From Abditibacteriota bacterium (lineage in GTDB: Bacteria > Armatimonadota > UBA5829), in NCBI GenBank assembly GCA_017445025.1, contig JAFSVJ010000098.1:1-45520 (forward strand): a DNA stretch of 45,520 nt, given 5' to 3'. Below are positions 33,818-43,146 of this stretch, piece by piece. The notes under the pieces are model-generated. The model did no database searches. It was not told the DNA's origin and saw only the letters and a list, made by a program, of their open reading frames with translations. Every line of letters starts with the position of its first letter. Positions within the stretch are counted from its first letter, which is position 1. Made by a program: the position numbers and the translations under genes.

Positions 33818-34561
33818 ATGAAAATCTTAAAAGGATTTACCCTAATAGAATTGTTGGTGGTAATCGCCATTATCGCTATTCTTGCTGCAATTCTATTTCC
33901 CGTTTTTGCTCAGGCAAGAGAAAAAGCAAGACAAGCAAGTTGTTTGTCAAACTGTAAACAAATCGGAACAGCTCTTCAACTCTATGTTGATGACTATGAC
34001 GAGACAATGCCAATAGGTTTGGTAGGTGACAGAACAGTGGGTGACGATACATATCCTCACCACTATTTCTTTATCTACCCATGGGTTTGTGCTGCTCCCG
34101 GAACTTACTGGTCAACATGGATGGACGAAATATTTCCTTATGTGAAAAACATAAATATGTATAGATGTCCCAGCAGTGCTAATAAATGTGCGGTATGGTT
34201 TGATAACAACAACAAACAAGGTTTGGCAGGTTACGCTGTTAATTTACAGTTATGTGGTGGTAGTGAAGATAATCCTGCCATGGCTTATACGATGGCACAA
34301 TTCGTTCGTTCTTCAGAAACCGTATTTATCTGTGATGCTATGCAACCCGGTTCACAAACCGTAGCAACTATGTTCCCTGCATTGATTCATTACTGGGAAG
34401 GGGGAAACGCAGGAAAAGCTTTTAGACACATGGAAGGTTTGAACTATACCTTTGCTGATGGTCACGCCAAATATTATAAGAAAATGGCAGGTCCCGGTCT
34501 TAACGGAAATATGTCAGACGGTAAGAATTGTCAATACTGGGATCCAACTTATAACGGTTAA
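33818..34561 (+). CDS. Prepilin-like protein with H-X9-DG motif (copy 2)
   Basis: A 247-residue prepilin-like protein. An in-frame ATG at 33770 is rejected because it lies inside the leader palindrome; ATG 33818 follows CAGGAGAAT and gives [11 protein letters not shown]. Shared elements are the cleavage site after KG, the hydrophobic helix, [28 protein letters not shown], the mid-body [20 protein letters not shown] and the C-terminal H204-X9-D214-G215 with HAKYYK. The body between is specific to this copy. Asn, Tyr and Asp codons ending in C are more frequent than in the neighbours, in line with high expression. A terminator follows, and the glycosidase gene starts only 13 bases beyond it, so read-through may express both. 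Confidence 0.92.
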   Translation: MKILKGFTLIELLVVIAIIAILAAILFPVFAQAREKARQASCLSNCKQIGTALQLYVDDYDETMPIGLVGDRTVGDDTYPHHYFFIYPWVCAAPGTYWSTWMDEIFPYVKNINMYRCPSSANKCAVWFDNNNKQGLAGYAVNLQLCGGSEDNPAMAYTMAQFVRSSETVFICDAMQPGSQTVATMFPALIHYWEGGNAGKAFRHMEGLNYTFADGHAKYYKKMAGPGLNGNMSDGKNCQYWDPTYNG

Positions 34562-34575
34562 TTATTGGTTTTTCA

Positions 34576-34608
34576 AAGAGTGTCAAATACACCGGCACTC
34601 TTTTTTTT
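34576..34608 (+). terminator. Terminator (possibly partial) after prepilin copy 2
   Basis: AGAGTG and CACTCT arms flank a 13-base loop, followed by eight T. The T run ends 12 bases before the next ATG. The weak stem may allow read-through. Confidence 0.65.
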
Positions 34609-34620
34609 AAGGAGCTTTAT

Positions 34621-36279
34621 ATGAAAATCTTGTTTATTGTTTTTTTTATATTAGTAAGTGTTATGGCTTTTGCTGAAGGGGAGAACATAAAATTAGACTT
34701 TAGGGCAAAAATGCCTTTTGCAATTTTCTATAAAGGTGAAGACATAAGCGGCACTTTGTCTATGAACAAAACCAATGAGGACAACTTCGGTCGTGCCAAA
34801 CTTTCCTTTTCTTTTTCCGATGGATTTAACAATCCTATTGATGTAAAGGTGCCGGATATAGTTTTATCTGATGAGAATAATTGGCAAAGTGAAATAAAAC
34901 TGCCGGCGGTTAACGGATATGTAAAAGTTAAGGCAGATTGTGAGTTTTTACGAATATCTCCTCCCCAAATACAAGGGACAAAGGAATTTAGCTTTTCATA
35001 TGCCATAGTTCCCAATAACTATCAAGATTTTAAGGATGTGGATAGTCCTTTTGGTATATGTGTAGGTTTTAACCAAGCTCCCGAATTAACGGATGAAATG
35101 ATTGATGTGGGAAAGGTTTTGAAAAGATTAGGCATAGAGTATATGAGAGGGGGAGAGCCTAAATTAGACGATATTTGTATCGAAGTGGCAAAGGCCAACA
35201 AACTCTGTTATATGCCTGTGTTTACCGATATGGGAAAACCCACATGGGACTATTTTGAAAAGCTGAAAGCCGAAGGTATCACAGAGGTGGATAACTGGGA
35301 CTTTGCCTCTTATATAGAAGATTACGGTAAATATGCCAAAAAATACGGTGATTATATAGATTATTATGACCTCTGTAATGAGGTGGGTAATTCAGGTTTC
35401 AGAGTTTTGTGGTCCTTTTATAAGGGTGATGCCACAAGTGTATATTTCCGTTGGCAAGAGCAAATAGCAAGACTTATAAAGAAAAATGATAAGGACGCCA
35501 AAACTGTTTGGGAAGACGCAGGTATGTTTCCTATGACAAGAGAGGCCATTATGGATAATGTGGATCCGGACACCATTGACGCCATAAGTCCTCACCCTTA
35601 CTCTTTGGACAGAAACTGCCCCTATCCGGAGGATATGTTTATATTGGAAGATTACTCACTTATAAGAGAATTTTGCAGAAATCACAATTTTAAACAGCTT
35701 CCCGTCATAGTGGGAGAGATTGGTTTTTCTTCTTTTAATAAGGATAAATATAACGAACCGGGCCTTTATTTGTATACTGCAATGGATGAATATGAACAGG
35801 CAAGGCTGTTGGTTCGTGCTTTGGTTCTTCACTATTCTATGGGTGCAGAGAAGATATTCTATTACCAAGTAGGCTCCGGGCCGGATAAGGCTTGGTGCGA
35901 ACATAACTTTGGTATTTTGGCAGACGTGCCACAACCCAAACCTTCAGCCGTTTCCTATGCCAACCTTATCCATCGTGTTCGTGGCTGTGAGTGGATGGGA
36001 AGATATTATAAATTAGATGGAACTTTTGGTTTTGCTTATAAGAAAGGAAATAAGGCATCTCTTATATGTTGGACAAAAGGAAATACAAGAATGTATTGGG
36101 TTGATGGTGTAAAAACCCCTATTGAAGAGATACATCTTTATGACATGTATGGAAATGAACTTCCCAAACCCAATAAAGATGAAAACAACACAGTTTGGGT
36201 GCCCATAGGTCCCGATCCGGTCTACCTTGAAGGCATAAATGTGGAAGATATTCAAGGGTTATGTTTATCAAATAAGTAA
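34621..36279 (+). CDS. Secreted clan GH-A glycoside hydrolase
   Basis: A 552-residue exported enzyme. The signal peptide is MKILFIVFFILVSVMAFAEG (1 to about 18). A beta-sandwich (about 25-130) precedes a TIM barrel with candidate acid/base E254 in YYDLCNEVGNSG and nucleophile E366 in PVIVGEIGFSS, the clan GH-A arrangement. A C-terminal beta domain (ICWTKGNTRMYWV, then DPVYLEGI) matches the corresponding part of the 1406-residue protein at 2746 (VCWTKEGEETFDL, then DPVYVHGI), so the two are paralogues. The closest named families are GH39/GH51-like; the substrate is unknown. AAGGAG precedes the start. No promoter lies between it and the prepilin gene upstream. Confidence 0.8.
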   Translation: MKILFIVFFILVSVMAFAEGENIKLDFRAKMPFAIFYKGEDISGTLSMNKTNEDNFGRAKLSFSFSDGFNNPIDVKVPDIVLSDENNWQSEIKLPAVNGYVKVKADCEFLRISPPQIQGTKEFSFSYAIVPNNYQDFKDVDSPFGICVGFNQAPELTDEMIDVGKVLKRLGIEYMRGGEPKLDDICIEVAKANKLCYMPVFTDMGKPTWDYFEKLKAEGITEVDNWDFASYIEDYGKYAKKYGDYIDYYDLCNEVGNSGFRVLWSFYKGDATSVYFRWQEQIARLIKKNDKDAKTVWEDAGMFPMTREAIMDNVDPDTIDAISPHPYSLDRNCPYPEDMFILEDYSLIREFCRNHNFKQLPVIVGEIGFSSFNKDKYNEPGLYLYTAMDEYEQARLLVRALVLHYSMGAEKIFYYQVGSGPDKAWCEHNFGILADVPQPKPSAVSYANLIHRVRGCEWMGRYYKLDGTFGFAYKKGNKASLICWTKGNTRMYWVDGVKTPIEEIHLYDMYGNELPKPNKDENNTVWVPIGPDPVYLEGINVEDIQGLCLSNK

Positions 36280-36291
36280 GAATAGAAATAA

Positions 36292-36321
36292 AATGCTACA
36301 CTTCGGTGTAGCATTTTTTAT
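36292..36321 (+). terminator. Terminator after the secreted GH-A gene
   Basis: AATGCTACAC/GTGTAGCATT, a 10-bp stem (36292-36301, 36306-36315) with a TTCG tetraloop and T tail. Confidence 0.95.
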
Positions 36322-36324
36322 TAT

Positions 36325-36353
36325 TTGATATTTGGTAATAAATATGATATAAT
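36325..36353 (+). promoter_or_regulatory. Promoter of the NPCBM-GH36/SGNH operon
   Basis: TTGATA (36325-36330), 17 bases, TATAAT (36348-36353) with TGA before the -10. AAAGGAAA precedes the ATG at 36393. Confidence 0.8.
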
Positions 36354-36392
36354 ATTATTAAGTATTAAGTAATAAAATAAAAGGAAATAATT

Positions 36393-38828
36393 ATGTATTC
36401 AATTGGCAGAAAAGAAGAATTTTTAAAGAAATTATTAACCAAACCTAATGATAAGACATTTCAGTTGAGGTGTAAGACCGTCAAAAACGGCTGGGGGGAG
36501 ATTGGTTTTAACCATGGTGTGGACAGTGACACCATTAACCTTTACGGACGGGAATGTTCCTACGGTATTGGTATGCATTCACCGGCAGAGGTGGAGTTAT
36601 ACATTAAAGGGCTATACACTCGTCTTACCTGTTTTGTAGGTCAGGAGAGCAACAGGATTACCAAACTTTTTAACCAAAAATATTTAACTTACAAAATCCT
36701 TGGTGACGGAAAAGAGCTTTGGTTGGGTGAAGGGAAAGTGGATTATCACTCTGTTGATATAGACATAACAGGGGTTCAAACTCTTACTCTTATGGTTTAC
36801 TCTCCTGTTGATGATAACAACTTCGGTCATGTGGCTTGGGGAGATTTAACTCTCTACAATTCTCTCGGAAAAACCCTTTGTGTGGGAAAAAATTTCTCTG
36901 AAAACAGATATCCCTTGAGCTTCTGTTACGGTGGTGAGTTTTCGGGAGATTTTCTTTACAAATGGGATTTTAAGTGTGAGAAGGTTGAGGGTAATTATAA
37001 AGTCACATATCAGGATCCGGAGACAGGGTTGGCTCTTATTATAGATATTATTGACTATAATGATGATGCTGCCCTATGGTGGGATGTTTACTTTGAAAAC
37101 AGGGGAGAGGCAAACACCAAGCAAATCTCTCAAATAAAAGTTTTGGATTATGATTTTGAGGATTTTGACAATGCTACTTTCCGTTCCGCAAAGGGTTCCA
37201 ACTGTCTCATAAACGATTTTGAGCCTGTTTGCGAAACTTTTAAAACCGGTGAAACCATTGACCTTTACACAGAGAACGGACGTTCCACAAATTACCACAT
37301 GCCTTACTTTAACATTAACGGTAAAGAGAAAGCTGTCATAGGTGCTATGGGTTGGTCCGGTCAATGGAGAGGCAGGTTTACAGGCCTCTCTCATACTATC
37401 CAGAATTGTGCCATAGGTCTTGACGATTATGTGGACTTCTATCTTATGCTTGGGGAAAAGGTCCAAGTGCCTTCCATGTCTTTGGTGTTCTCCGACGGTG
37501 ATTTTGAAGAAAATCAAAATGATTTCAGAGGCTTTTTGGTTGACCATATTATCCCGGAAGACAAGTTTTCTGACAATCCTCTATACAATATCCGTGGCAA
37601 GCAGATAAAGCCCGCACCCATTTGTGTTATGGGTTGGGGTGGAATGAAAACTTCCGAATATGAAAAGAGAATTGAAGTCATAAAAAAGCACAAGCTTCCC
37701 TACGAGTATTATTGGATGGATGCCGGTTGGTATGGGCCTGAGGACTCCTACTCTCCTGACGAGCATACAGGCGACTGGGCTATGCACGTTGGAAATTGGC
37801 AAGTGAACCCCAAGGCTCACCCCAAGGGTCTTCGTTATTTAAGTGACAAGTTTGCCGAAATAGGCTTGAAATTCCTCCTATGGGTGGAGCCTCAAAGGGC
37901 TGTCTATGGAACTCCCGCTTACAAGGAGCACCCGGAATTTTGGTTGGGAGAGCGTAAACCCGGTTCAAATCTCTATCTCAATCTTTCAGATGACAGAGCT
38001 TGCGATTGGTTAATAGATTTTATCAGCGGTCTCATAGAAAAGTTTAACATTAAATGTTTCCGTGAAGACTACAACTTTGACCCTCTTGCCCCATGGAGAG
38101 ACTTGGACCAAGAGAATAGAAGGGGTATTACAGAAATAAAAGCCGTAAACAACGGTTATAGATTTTGGAAAACCTTGCTTGAGAGATTTCCCGGTCTCAT
38201 TATAGACAATTGTGCCTCCGGGGGAAGACGATTGGATATAAATATGGCTAAACTCTCTTTCTCCCTTTGGCGAACCGATTACCAGTGTTTCTTTGATTAC
38301 GATCCTATGGGACCTCAACTTGCCCAAAACTGGATCTCACCCTGGAACATTAACGCCTCTGCGGGAACACAGGAGTTCCCTCTTGACACTTTCAGAATGA
38401 GAGCTTGTATGGCAACAGGCTACTGTATGCACCTCTTTAGCTATGAGGCAAGACCTGTAAAAGATGATTATCCATACGATTGGCACAGACGAATGCTCTT
38501 GGATTATGCAAGGATAAGACCCTATTTCTACGGAAAATATTATTCCATTATGCCTGCCGAGTTTAATTACAATATTTGGATTTCTTATGAAATGTATAGA
38601 GAGGACCTGGATGAAGGTTGTGTTTTTGTGTTCAGGGAAGAGAAGTCCAATTATAAAACCTGTGATATGGTTTTGAAAGGTATTAACCCGGATAAAATAT
38701 ATATAATAGAAGATTTGGATGATAATACTGCCTTTGAGATGAAGGGCTCTGATCTTCTTGAAAAGGGAATTGAGGTAAGCATTCCCAATAAACTTGAAAG
38801 TAAATTATATGTATTTAAGGGGAAGTAA
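36393..38828 (+). CDS. NPCBM-containing GH36 alpha-galactosidase
   Basis: An 811-residue protein. Residues about 5-145 are an NPCBM carbohydrate-binding module (INLYGRECSYGIGMHSPAEVELY, then FGHVAWGDLTLY). A GH36 supersandwich (about 150-395) and TIM barrel follow, with YYWMDAGWYG, LLWVEPQRA, the nucleophile motif FREDYNF (D559), IDNCASGGRRLD and the acid/base motif LWRTDYQCF (D629). The expected activity is on alpha-galactosides; the binding module suggests a branched or polymeric substrate. No signal peptide is apparent, which is unusual for an NPCBM protein and suggests cytoplasmic use or a non-classical location. The SGNH esterase gene starts on the base following its stop codon, so the pair is translationally coupled. 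Confidence 0.9.
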   Translation: MYSIGRKEEFLKKLLTKPNDKTFQLRCKTVKNGWGEIGFNHGVDSDTINLYGRECSYGIGMHSPAEVELYIKGLYTRLTCFVGQESNRITKLFNQKYLTYKILGDGKELWLGEGKVDYHSVDIDITGVQTLTLMVYSPVDDNNFGHVAWGDLTLYNSLGKTLCVGKNFSENRYPLSFCYGGEFSGDFLYKWDFKCEKVEGNYKVTYQDPETGLALIIDIIDYNDDAALWWDVYFENRGEANTKQISQIKVLDYDFEDFDNATFRSAKGSNCLINDFEPVCETFKTGETIDLYTENGRSTNYHMPYFNINGKEKAVIGAMGWSGQWRGRFTGLSHTIQNCAIGLDDYVDFYLMLGEKVQVPSMSLVFSDGDFEENQNDFRGFLVDHIIPEDKFSDNPLYNIRGKQIKPAPICVMGWGGMKTSEYEKRIEVIKKHKLPYEYYWMDAGWYGPEDSYSPDEHTGDWAMHVGNWQVNPKAHPKGLRYLSDKFAEIGLKFLLWVEPQRAVYGTPAYKEHPEFWLGERKPGSNLYLNLSDDRACDWLIDFISGLIEKFNIKCFREDYNFDPLAPWRDLDQENRRGITEIKAVNNGYRFWKTLLERFPGLIIDNCASGGRRLDINMAKLSFSLWRTDYQCFFDYDPMGPQLAQNWISPWNINASAGTQEFPLDTFRMRACMATGYCMHLFSYEARPVKDDYPYDWHRRMLLDYARIRPYFYGKYYSIMPAEFNYNIWISYEMYREDLDEGCVFVFREEKSNYKTCDMVLKGINPDKIYIIEDLDDNTAFEMKGSDLLEKGIEVSIPNKLESKLYVFKGK

Positions 38829-39461
38829 ATGAGAAAACAAAAAGGGTATATTCCTTGGGTTAATACTTGGATTTACGGTGAAGATGGTTTGCCAAGATTA
38901 TTGCTTGTGGGTGATTCCATTGCTTGGGGTTATTCTGTTAAACTGGACGAATATTTGAAAGGTAAATATTTTGTGGACAGAGTTGCCACAGCCGCAACCT
39001 TGGATGATGAGTATTTTTGGAAAAATATAGATTTAATCTTAGGTGAAAATGAATATGAGGTAATCCTTTTTAACTCCGGACTTCACGGTGGGCATCTGTC
39101 TTTATCCGAATATGAAAAAGGGATAGAGAAGTTTTCTTTAAGGCTGAAAGAGACGGGGGCAAGATTGATCTTTGCAACAACAACCCCATATTGGGAAGGG
39201 GATAAAATAGATAAAGTTTTTGAACCTGATGAAAACGGTCTATATGTGAACGAAGGCAAAATAGGGGATGATTGTAACAAGGTTATCCAAAGGAATAAAA
39301 TAGCCCTAAATATAATGAATAAATATAATATAGAAGTCCTTGACCTGTTTTCCTTTGTGAATGGGGTAGTGGAATACAGAAGCGGTGACGGAGTTCATTA
39401 TAACGAAAAAGGTTGGAATGCCTTGGCAAAAGAGATATTTGAATATCTAAATAAAAAATAA
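38829..39461 (+). CDS. SGNH/GDSL-type esterase
   Basis: A 210-residue signal-less hydrolase. Block I is LLLVGDSIAWGY (S30 nucleophile). The oxyanion segment FNSGLHGGH takes the place of the usual GxND block, and the C-terminal GDGVHYNEKGW supplies the catalytic Asp and His. Such enzymes often remove acetyl groups from sugars. The ATG directly follows the stop codon of the GH36 gene (TAAATG), so its job is probably deacylation of the same glycan. No transcription terminator is visible between it and the promoter of the next gene. Confidence 0.85.
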   Translation: MRKQKGYIPWVNTWIYGEDGLPRLLLVGDSIAWGYSVKLDEYLKGKYFVDRVATAATLDDEYFWKNIDLILGENEYEVILFNSGLHGGHLSLSEYEKGIEKFSLRLKETGARLIFATTTPYWEGDKIDKVFEPDENGLYVNEGKIGDDCNKVIQRNKIALNIMNKYNIEVLDLFSFVNGVVEYRSGDGVHYNEKGWNALAKEIFEYLNKK

Positions 39462-39490
39462 AAATAATTGATATTTATTTATCTAAAAAT

Positions 39491-39519
39491 TTGATTATTT
39501 TTATTTTTTATGGTATAAT
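39491..39519 (+). promoter_or_regulatory. Promoter of prepilin copy 3
   Basis: TTGATT (39491-39496), 17 bases, TATAAT (39514-39519) with ATGG before it. The leader contains TTATGGAACT followed by a T-rich stretch, a segment shared with prepilin copy 4. Confidence 0.8.
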
Positions 39520-39602
39520 AATATTTGATAATATAGGTATTTATGGAACTATTTTTGTTTTTAAAATGTCTGTATTATTAGATTAAAAATAGGAGAAAAA
39601 TA

Positions 39603-40361
39603 ATGAAAAAAGGTTTTACCTTAATCGAGTTATTGGTAGTAATTGCAATCATTGCAATTTTAGCTGCCATTCTTTTCCCCGTGTTCGCACAGGCAAGAGA
39701 AAAAGCAAGAGCCGCCAGTTGTTTAAGCAACACCAAGCAATTTGGAACTGCTTTACAACTGTATATGGACGACTATGACGAAACCTACCCGCCGAAGACA
39801 AGTTTGGATTCTGCAACTCAACCGGCAGATACAAACTACCCTTCACGCAAGTTTGCAGGTATGTGGGCTGACTGGTGGTTTGGAGGACCTCAATACTCAT
39901 GTTGGATGGACTGTATTTACCCTTATGTAAAGAACATAAATATGTATATTTGTCCTTCCGGTAATAAGAAGTTTCCGGGATATGGATATTCTTCTTGTAT
40001 GATGGGTCTTTACAACAACAACGGTGATACGAGCACTTGGGTTGCTCCCACTGCCGCTATGATTCCTTCCACCTCCGAGACAGTTTGTTTTGCCGACTGT
40101 GCTCAAACAAGTGGTGGCGGTATCATAAACATTGAGCCTAAGCACTTCTGGACAGAAGCTGAATTAACAGCCGGTGGCTTTGAAAACTTCTATACAGCAG
40201 TTGCCGGATGGAAGAGTTCTTGTCGTCACAACCAAGGTGCCAACTTTACAATGGCTGACGGTCACGCCAAGTTCTACAAGGACGGTCAAGGTCCTCTCGA
40301 GTTCCACAACGATCAATTTGGTGTGACCAGCAGATGGTGGAGATTTACTCTTCAAAACTAA
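39603..40361 (+). CDS. Prepilin-like protein with H-X9-DG motif (copy 3)
   Basis: A 252-residue prepilin-like protein beginning MKKGFTLIE, with cleavage predicted after G4. [15 protein letters not shown] and [13 protein letters not shown] follow the helix. The middle contains [22 protein letters not shown], and the end has H209-X9-D219-G220 with HAKFYK. It starts a run of three prepilin genes (39603, 40591, 42361). AGGAGAAAAATA precedes the ATG, the same leader end as copies 4 and 5. Residues 50-200 are poorly conserved among copies, in contrast to the nearly fixed first 45. The promoter and terminator mark it as monocistronic. Confidence 0.93.
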   Translation: MKKGFTLIELLVVIAIIAILAAILFPVFAQAREKARAASCLSNTKQFGTALQLYMDDYDETYPPKTSLDSATQPADTNYPSRKFAGMWADWWFGGPQYSCWMDCIYPYVKNINMYICPSGNKKFPGYGYSSCMMGLYNNNGDTSTWVAPTAAMIPSTSETVCFADCAQTSGGGIINIEPKHFWTEAELTAGGFENFYTAVAGWKSSCRHNQGANFTMADGHAKFYKDGQGPLEFHNDQFGVTSRWWRFTLQN

Positions 40362-40376
40362 CATTAAAATTTTATA

Positions 40377-40405
40377 AAGAGCGTTGAAAAACGCTCTTGT
40401 TTTAA
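40377..40405 (+). terminator. Terminator of prepilin copy 3
   Basis: AAGAGCGTT/AACGCTCTT with a GAAA loop, then TGTTTT. The same hairpin ends copy 4. Confidence 0.9.
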
Positions 40406-40473
40406 AAAATTATACCATTTTGAGAAAAATTCAAAAAAATTCTAAAAAATATGTCTTTTTTGATTTTTTGAAC

Positions 40474-40502
40474 TTGTATTTTTTGTTTTTTTATGGTATA
40501 AT
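40474..40502 (+). promoter_or_regulatory. Promoter of prepilin copy 4
   Basis: TTGTAT (40474-40479), 17 bases, TATAAT (40497-40502) with ATGG before it. The leader again contains TTATGGAACTTTTTTG. Confidence 0.8.
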
Positions 40503-40590
40503 AAATGTGGCATTAAATAAAAACTTTATGGAACTTTTTTGTTTTTATATAAGTCTTTATTTGTGTTAATATATTTTTAGGAGAAAAATA

Positions 40591-41343
40591 ATGAAAAAAG
40601 GTTTTACCTTAATCGAGTTGTTGGTAGTTATAGCTATCATAGCTATTTTGGCTGCCATATTGTTCCCTGTTTTCGCACAGGCAAGAGAAAAAGCAAGAGC
40701 AAGTGCTTGTTTGTCCAATGTAAAGCAAATCGGAACAGCTCTTCAACTTTATGTTGACGACTATGACGAAACACTTCCTCCCATGAACCTTTACACACAA
40801 ACAGTTACAGCAGGTTACCCCACAACACAATTAGGACCTATGCAAAACAATAGCTACGGTTGGTTTTTCTGGTCTTGGGCAGACTCAATCTTCCCTTATG
40901 TTAAAAACATAAATATGTTTGTTTGCCCTTCCTTTAAAGTAAAGAACAGTGTTTACAACAGATACCAAATGGGTTATGGTTACAACTCTTACTTATACAG
41001 AGACGCTTACCCTAACCAAAACGAAACCAATATGGGTGTTTCAAGAGTTTTCAGTTTAGGTGAAATTAAGAACTCATCCGAAATGGTATTTGTTGCCGAT
41101 ACTTCTATGAACTATGCAGATTTTTGTGGTTACTTATCACAAGAAGCAAGACCTGAGTTTATCTTAGACCTTTACAACTACGGTTGGAAGAAAGGTAACC
41201 GCCACAACGATGGTGCCAACTTCTGTATGGCAGACGGTCACGCCAAATACTACAAGCCCGGTAACGGACCTATGGGTAAAGATGCTGACGGAAACTACCT
41301 CTACGCATGGCAATCCCCATGGTGGAACCCGGACCAACAATAA
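40591..41343 (+). CDS. Prepilin-like protein with H-X9-DG motif (copy 4)
   Basis: A 250-residue prepilin-like protein with the same opening as copy 3 ([37 protein letters not shown]). Its body is Tyr/Asn/Pro-rich with [21 protein letters not shown] and [11 protein letters not shown]. The H205-X9-D215-G216 motif and HAKYYK end the conserved part. Promoter, leader and terminator closely resemble those of copy 3, which points to tandem duplication. The coding DNA of the conserved N-terminal segment nevertheless differs at many third positions, so the duplication is not recent and the protein sequence is under selection. Tyr is mostly TAC and Asn mostly AAC, unlike the LRR gene next door. Confidence 0.93.
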   Translation: MKKGFTLIELLVVIAIIAILAAILFPVFAQAREKARASACLSNVKQIGTALQLYVDDYDETLPPMNLYTQTVTAGYPTTQLGPMQNNSYGWFFWSWADSIFPYVKNINMFVCPSFKVKNSVYNRYQMGYGYNSYLYRDAYPNQNETNMGVSRVFSLGEIKNSSEMVFVADTSMNYADFCGYLSQEARPEFILDLYNYGWKKGNRHNDGANFCMADGHAKYYKPGNGPMGKDADGNYLYAWQSPWWNPDQQ

Positions 41344-41350
41344 AAAATAT

Positions 41351-41378
41351 AAGAGCGTTGAAAAACGCTCTTTTTTAT
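41351..41378 (+). terminator. Terminator of prepilin copy 4
   Basis: AAGAGCGTT/AACGCTCTT with a GAAA loop, then a T run; identical stem to 40377-40398. Confidence 0.93.
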
Positions 41379-41412
41379 TTGTTTTTATGATTAAAAACGA
41401 TATTTTCAAATT

Positions 41413-42219
41413 ATGAAAAAATATATTTGTTTATTTTTACTGTTCCTATTGTGCTATTGTGTTCTTGCAAGAGAGGAAGACCCTTGCCAAACCGAGGGAA
41501 ACAGGCTTTTATATTACACACTCAATGAAAAGGTGACCAATCTCTATGAAAGGCGAGATATAATGACCTTTTGCGAAAATTCCTTTTGTAATAAAAAGTG
41601 TGAGACTCTGATACTTCCCATTTATGCTCTAAGGTTTGAAAAATATTCCCTTTGTAATAATTCCAAGCTTAAAGAGTTGACCCTAAGCCCCTACACTCAG
41701 TTTGTCGAAGAATGTGCTTTTGCGGGAAATTCTTTTGAAGAGTTCAAAATGTCCCCTTTGGAATTTAAAGATTATAAGGAGATGAATAATTATTATTTGG
41801 GTTTGTGTATCTCTTTGGGGCTTATAAGAAAAGATACGACTTTACTCGATCCTTATGAATATAACCCCTCTGTGCCCACCCTTGTTTCCATACTTCCGAG
41901 AAGGCTCTATAATTTGGTTTCATTTAAATACAAAGTTGAAAATGGGGTTTTATATACATATTCGGGACTTTCTTTGGTGGCATATCCTGCTATGAAAAAG
42001 CTTGAGGAGTTTACTGTCCCTAACAGTGTTATGAATATTTATGACGGAGCCTTTAAAAATTGCCCTAACCTAAAAACAGTTTATATCCCCGGAACTGTAT
42101 TAAACATAGGGGATAGAGCTTTTGAAGATAATCCAAACTTGGTTTTACAAGTTCATAAAAATTCAGAAGCTTATAAATATTGTTTAAATCATAAATTAAA
42201 ATACAGTTTTGTGTTATAG
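41413..42219 (+). CDS. Exported BspA-type leucine-rich-repeat protein
   Basis: A 268-residue exported protein. Residues 1-19 form a signal peptide (MKKYICLFLLFLLCYCVLA). The mature part has LRR_5/BspA-like units, clearest in KLEEFTVPNSVMNIYDGAFK and the next unit LKTVYIPGTVLNIGDRAF, with a weaker one near LKELTLSPYTQFVEECAF. Several cysteines lie in the first 100 residues. Such proteins bind other proteins or surfaces; the partner here is unknown. There is no recognisable ribosome-binding site (TTTTCAAATT precedes the ATG) and no clear promoter, so the start is less certain. It lies between prepilin copies 4 and 5. Confidence 0.7.
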   Translation: MKKYICLFLLFLLCYCVLAREEDPCQTEGNRLLYYTLNEKVTNLYERRDIMTFCENSFCNKKCETLILPIYALRFEKYSLCNNSKLKELTLSPYTQFVEECAFAGNSFEEFKMSPLEFKDYKEMNNYYLGLCISLGLIRKDTTLLDPYEYNPSVPTLVSILPRRLYNLVSFKYKVENGVLYTYSGLSLVAYPAMKKLEEFTVPNSVMNIYDGAFKNCPNLKTVYIPGTVLNIGDRAFEDNPNLVLQVHKNSEAYKYCLNHKLKYSFVL

Positions 42220-42252
42220 AATTAAAAATGATAAAAAAATATCAAATTAAAT

Positions 42253-42282
42253 TTGCATATTGTGTGGGTTTTGTGTTATAAT
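42253..42282 (+). promoter_or_regulatory. Promoter of prepilin copy 5
   Basis: TTGCAT (42253-42258), 18 bases, TATAAT (42277-42282). A leader of about 75 bases ends with AGGAGAAAAA before the ATG. Confidence 0.7.
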
Positions 42283-42360
42283 ATATATGGAAGATAGATT
42301 TAGAGGAACAAATATGGGTTTTTCTGAGTCTAAAATATAGAAAACAAATTAGGAGAAAAA

Positions 42361-43134
42361 ATGAAGAAAGGTTTTACTTTAATCGAGTTGTTGGTAGTTA
42401 TTGCTATCATAGCAATTTTAGCTGCCATATTGTTCCCTGTGTTCGCACAGGCAAGAGAAAAAGCAAGACAAGCCAATTGTCTTTCAAACTGTAAACAGTT
42501 AGGCACGGCTTTAATGCTTTACGTTGACGACTATGACGAGACGGTTCCTCCATTGGAAGACTCTTCTATCACAAGAACTTCAATGTTGGCTGACTCAACT
42601 CTCAAAAATTACCCTTCCGCACTTTTCGGAACAGATGACTGGGCTGTAGGTTGTGGTGATGTATGGTGTTGGGGTGACTGTATATTCCCTTATGTTAAGA
42701 ACGTTCAAATGTATGTTTGTCCCAGTGGTGGAAAGAACAGATACGGTTACGGTTACAACGGAATGTTGGTTGGTGGTTTCCCACACTTTGACGTAAACTA
42801 CCAAAACTCAATAGGAATAGTTGCTCAAACAGGTCCTACTCCCACATGTTTGGCACAGTTAAAGAACACTGCCGAATTGGTAGCATTCTGTGACACAATG
42901 CAATATGTAGGTGCCGGTGCAAGAGGTTCCATCACCATGGGTCCCGTTCTTGCTTACCAAACAGCCGTTCAAGGCAGTCAATTCTTACAACCTAACAGAC
43001 ACAACGGTGGTATGAATTACACATACTGTGACGGTCACGCCAAATACAGTAAACTTCACCAAGGTCCTTCTTCAGTTGGAGAATGGTCATGGGGTGACGG
43101 AATCCAATACTGGGATCCCGCTTACTACAATTAG
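42361..43134 (+). CDS. Prepilin-like protein with H-X9-DG motif (copy 5)
   Basis: A 257-residue prepilin-like protein. It begins MKKGFTLIE and continues with [15 protein letters not shown] and [13 protein letters not shown]. The middle has [22 protein letters not shown] and a Gly/Tyr-rich stretch. The C-terminal motif is H214-X9-D224-G225 with HAKYSK, and the protein ends [10 protein letters not shown], similar to copy 2 ([10 protein letters not shown]). The order of shared blocks is therefore N-helix, CLSN box, DDYDE box, FPYVKN box, CPS box, H-X9-DG box and WDP box. A strong hairpin ends the unit. Confidence 0.93.
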   Translation: MKKGFTLIELLVVIAIIAILAAILFPVFAQAREKARQANCLSNCKQLGTALMLYVDDYDETVPPLEDSSITRTSMLADSTLKNYPSALFGTDDWAVGCGDVWCWGDCIFPYVKNVQMYVCPSGGKNRYGYGYNGMLVGGFPHFDVNYQNSIGIVAQTGPTPTCLAQLKNTAELVAFCDTMQYVGAGARGSITMGPVLAYQTAVQGSQFLQPNRHNGGMNYTYCDGHAKYSKLHQGPSSVGEWSWGDGIQYWDPAYYN

Positions 43135-43146
43135 GATAATATAACA

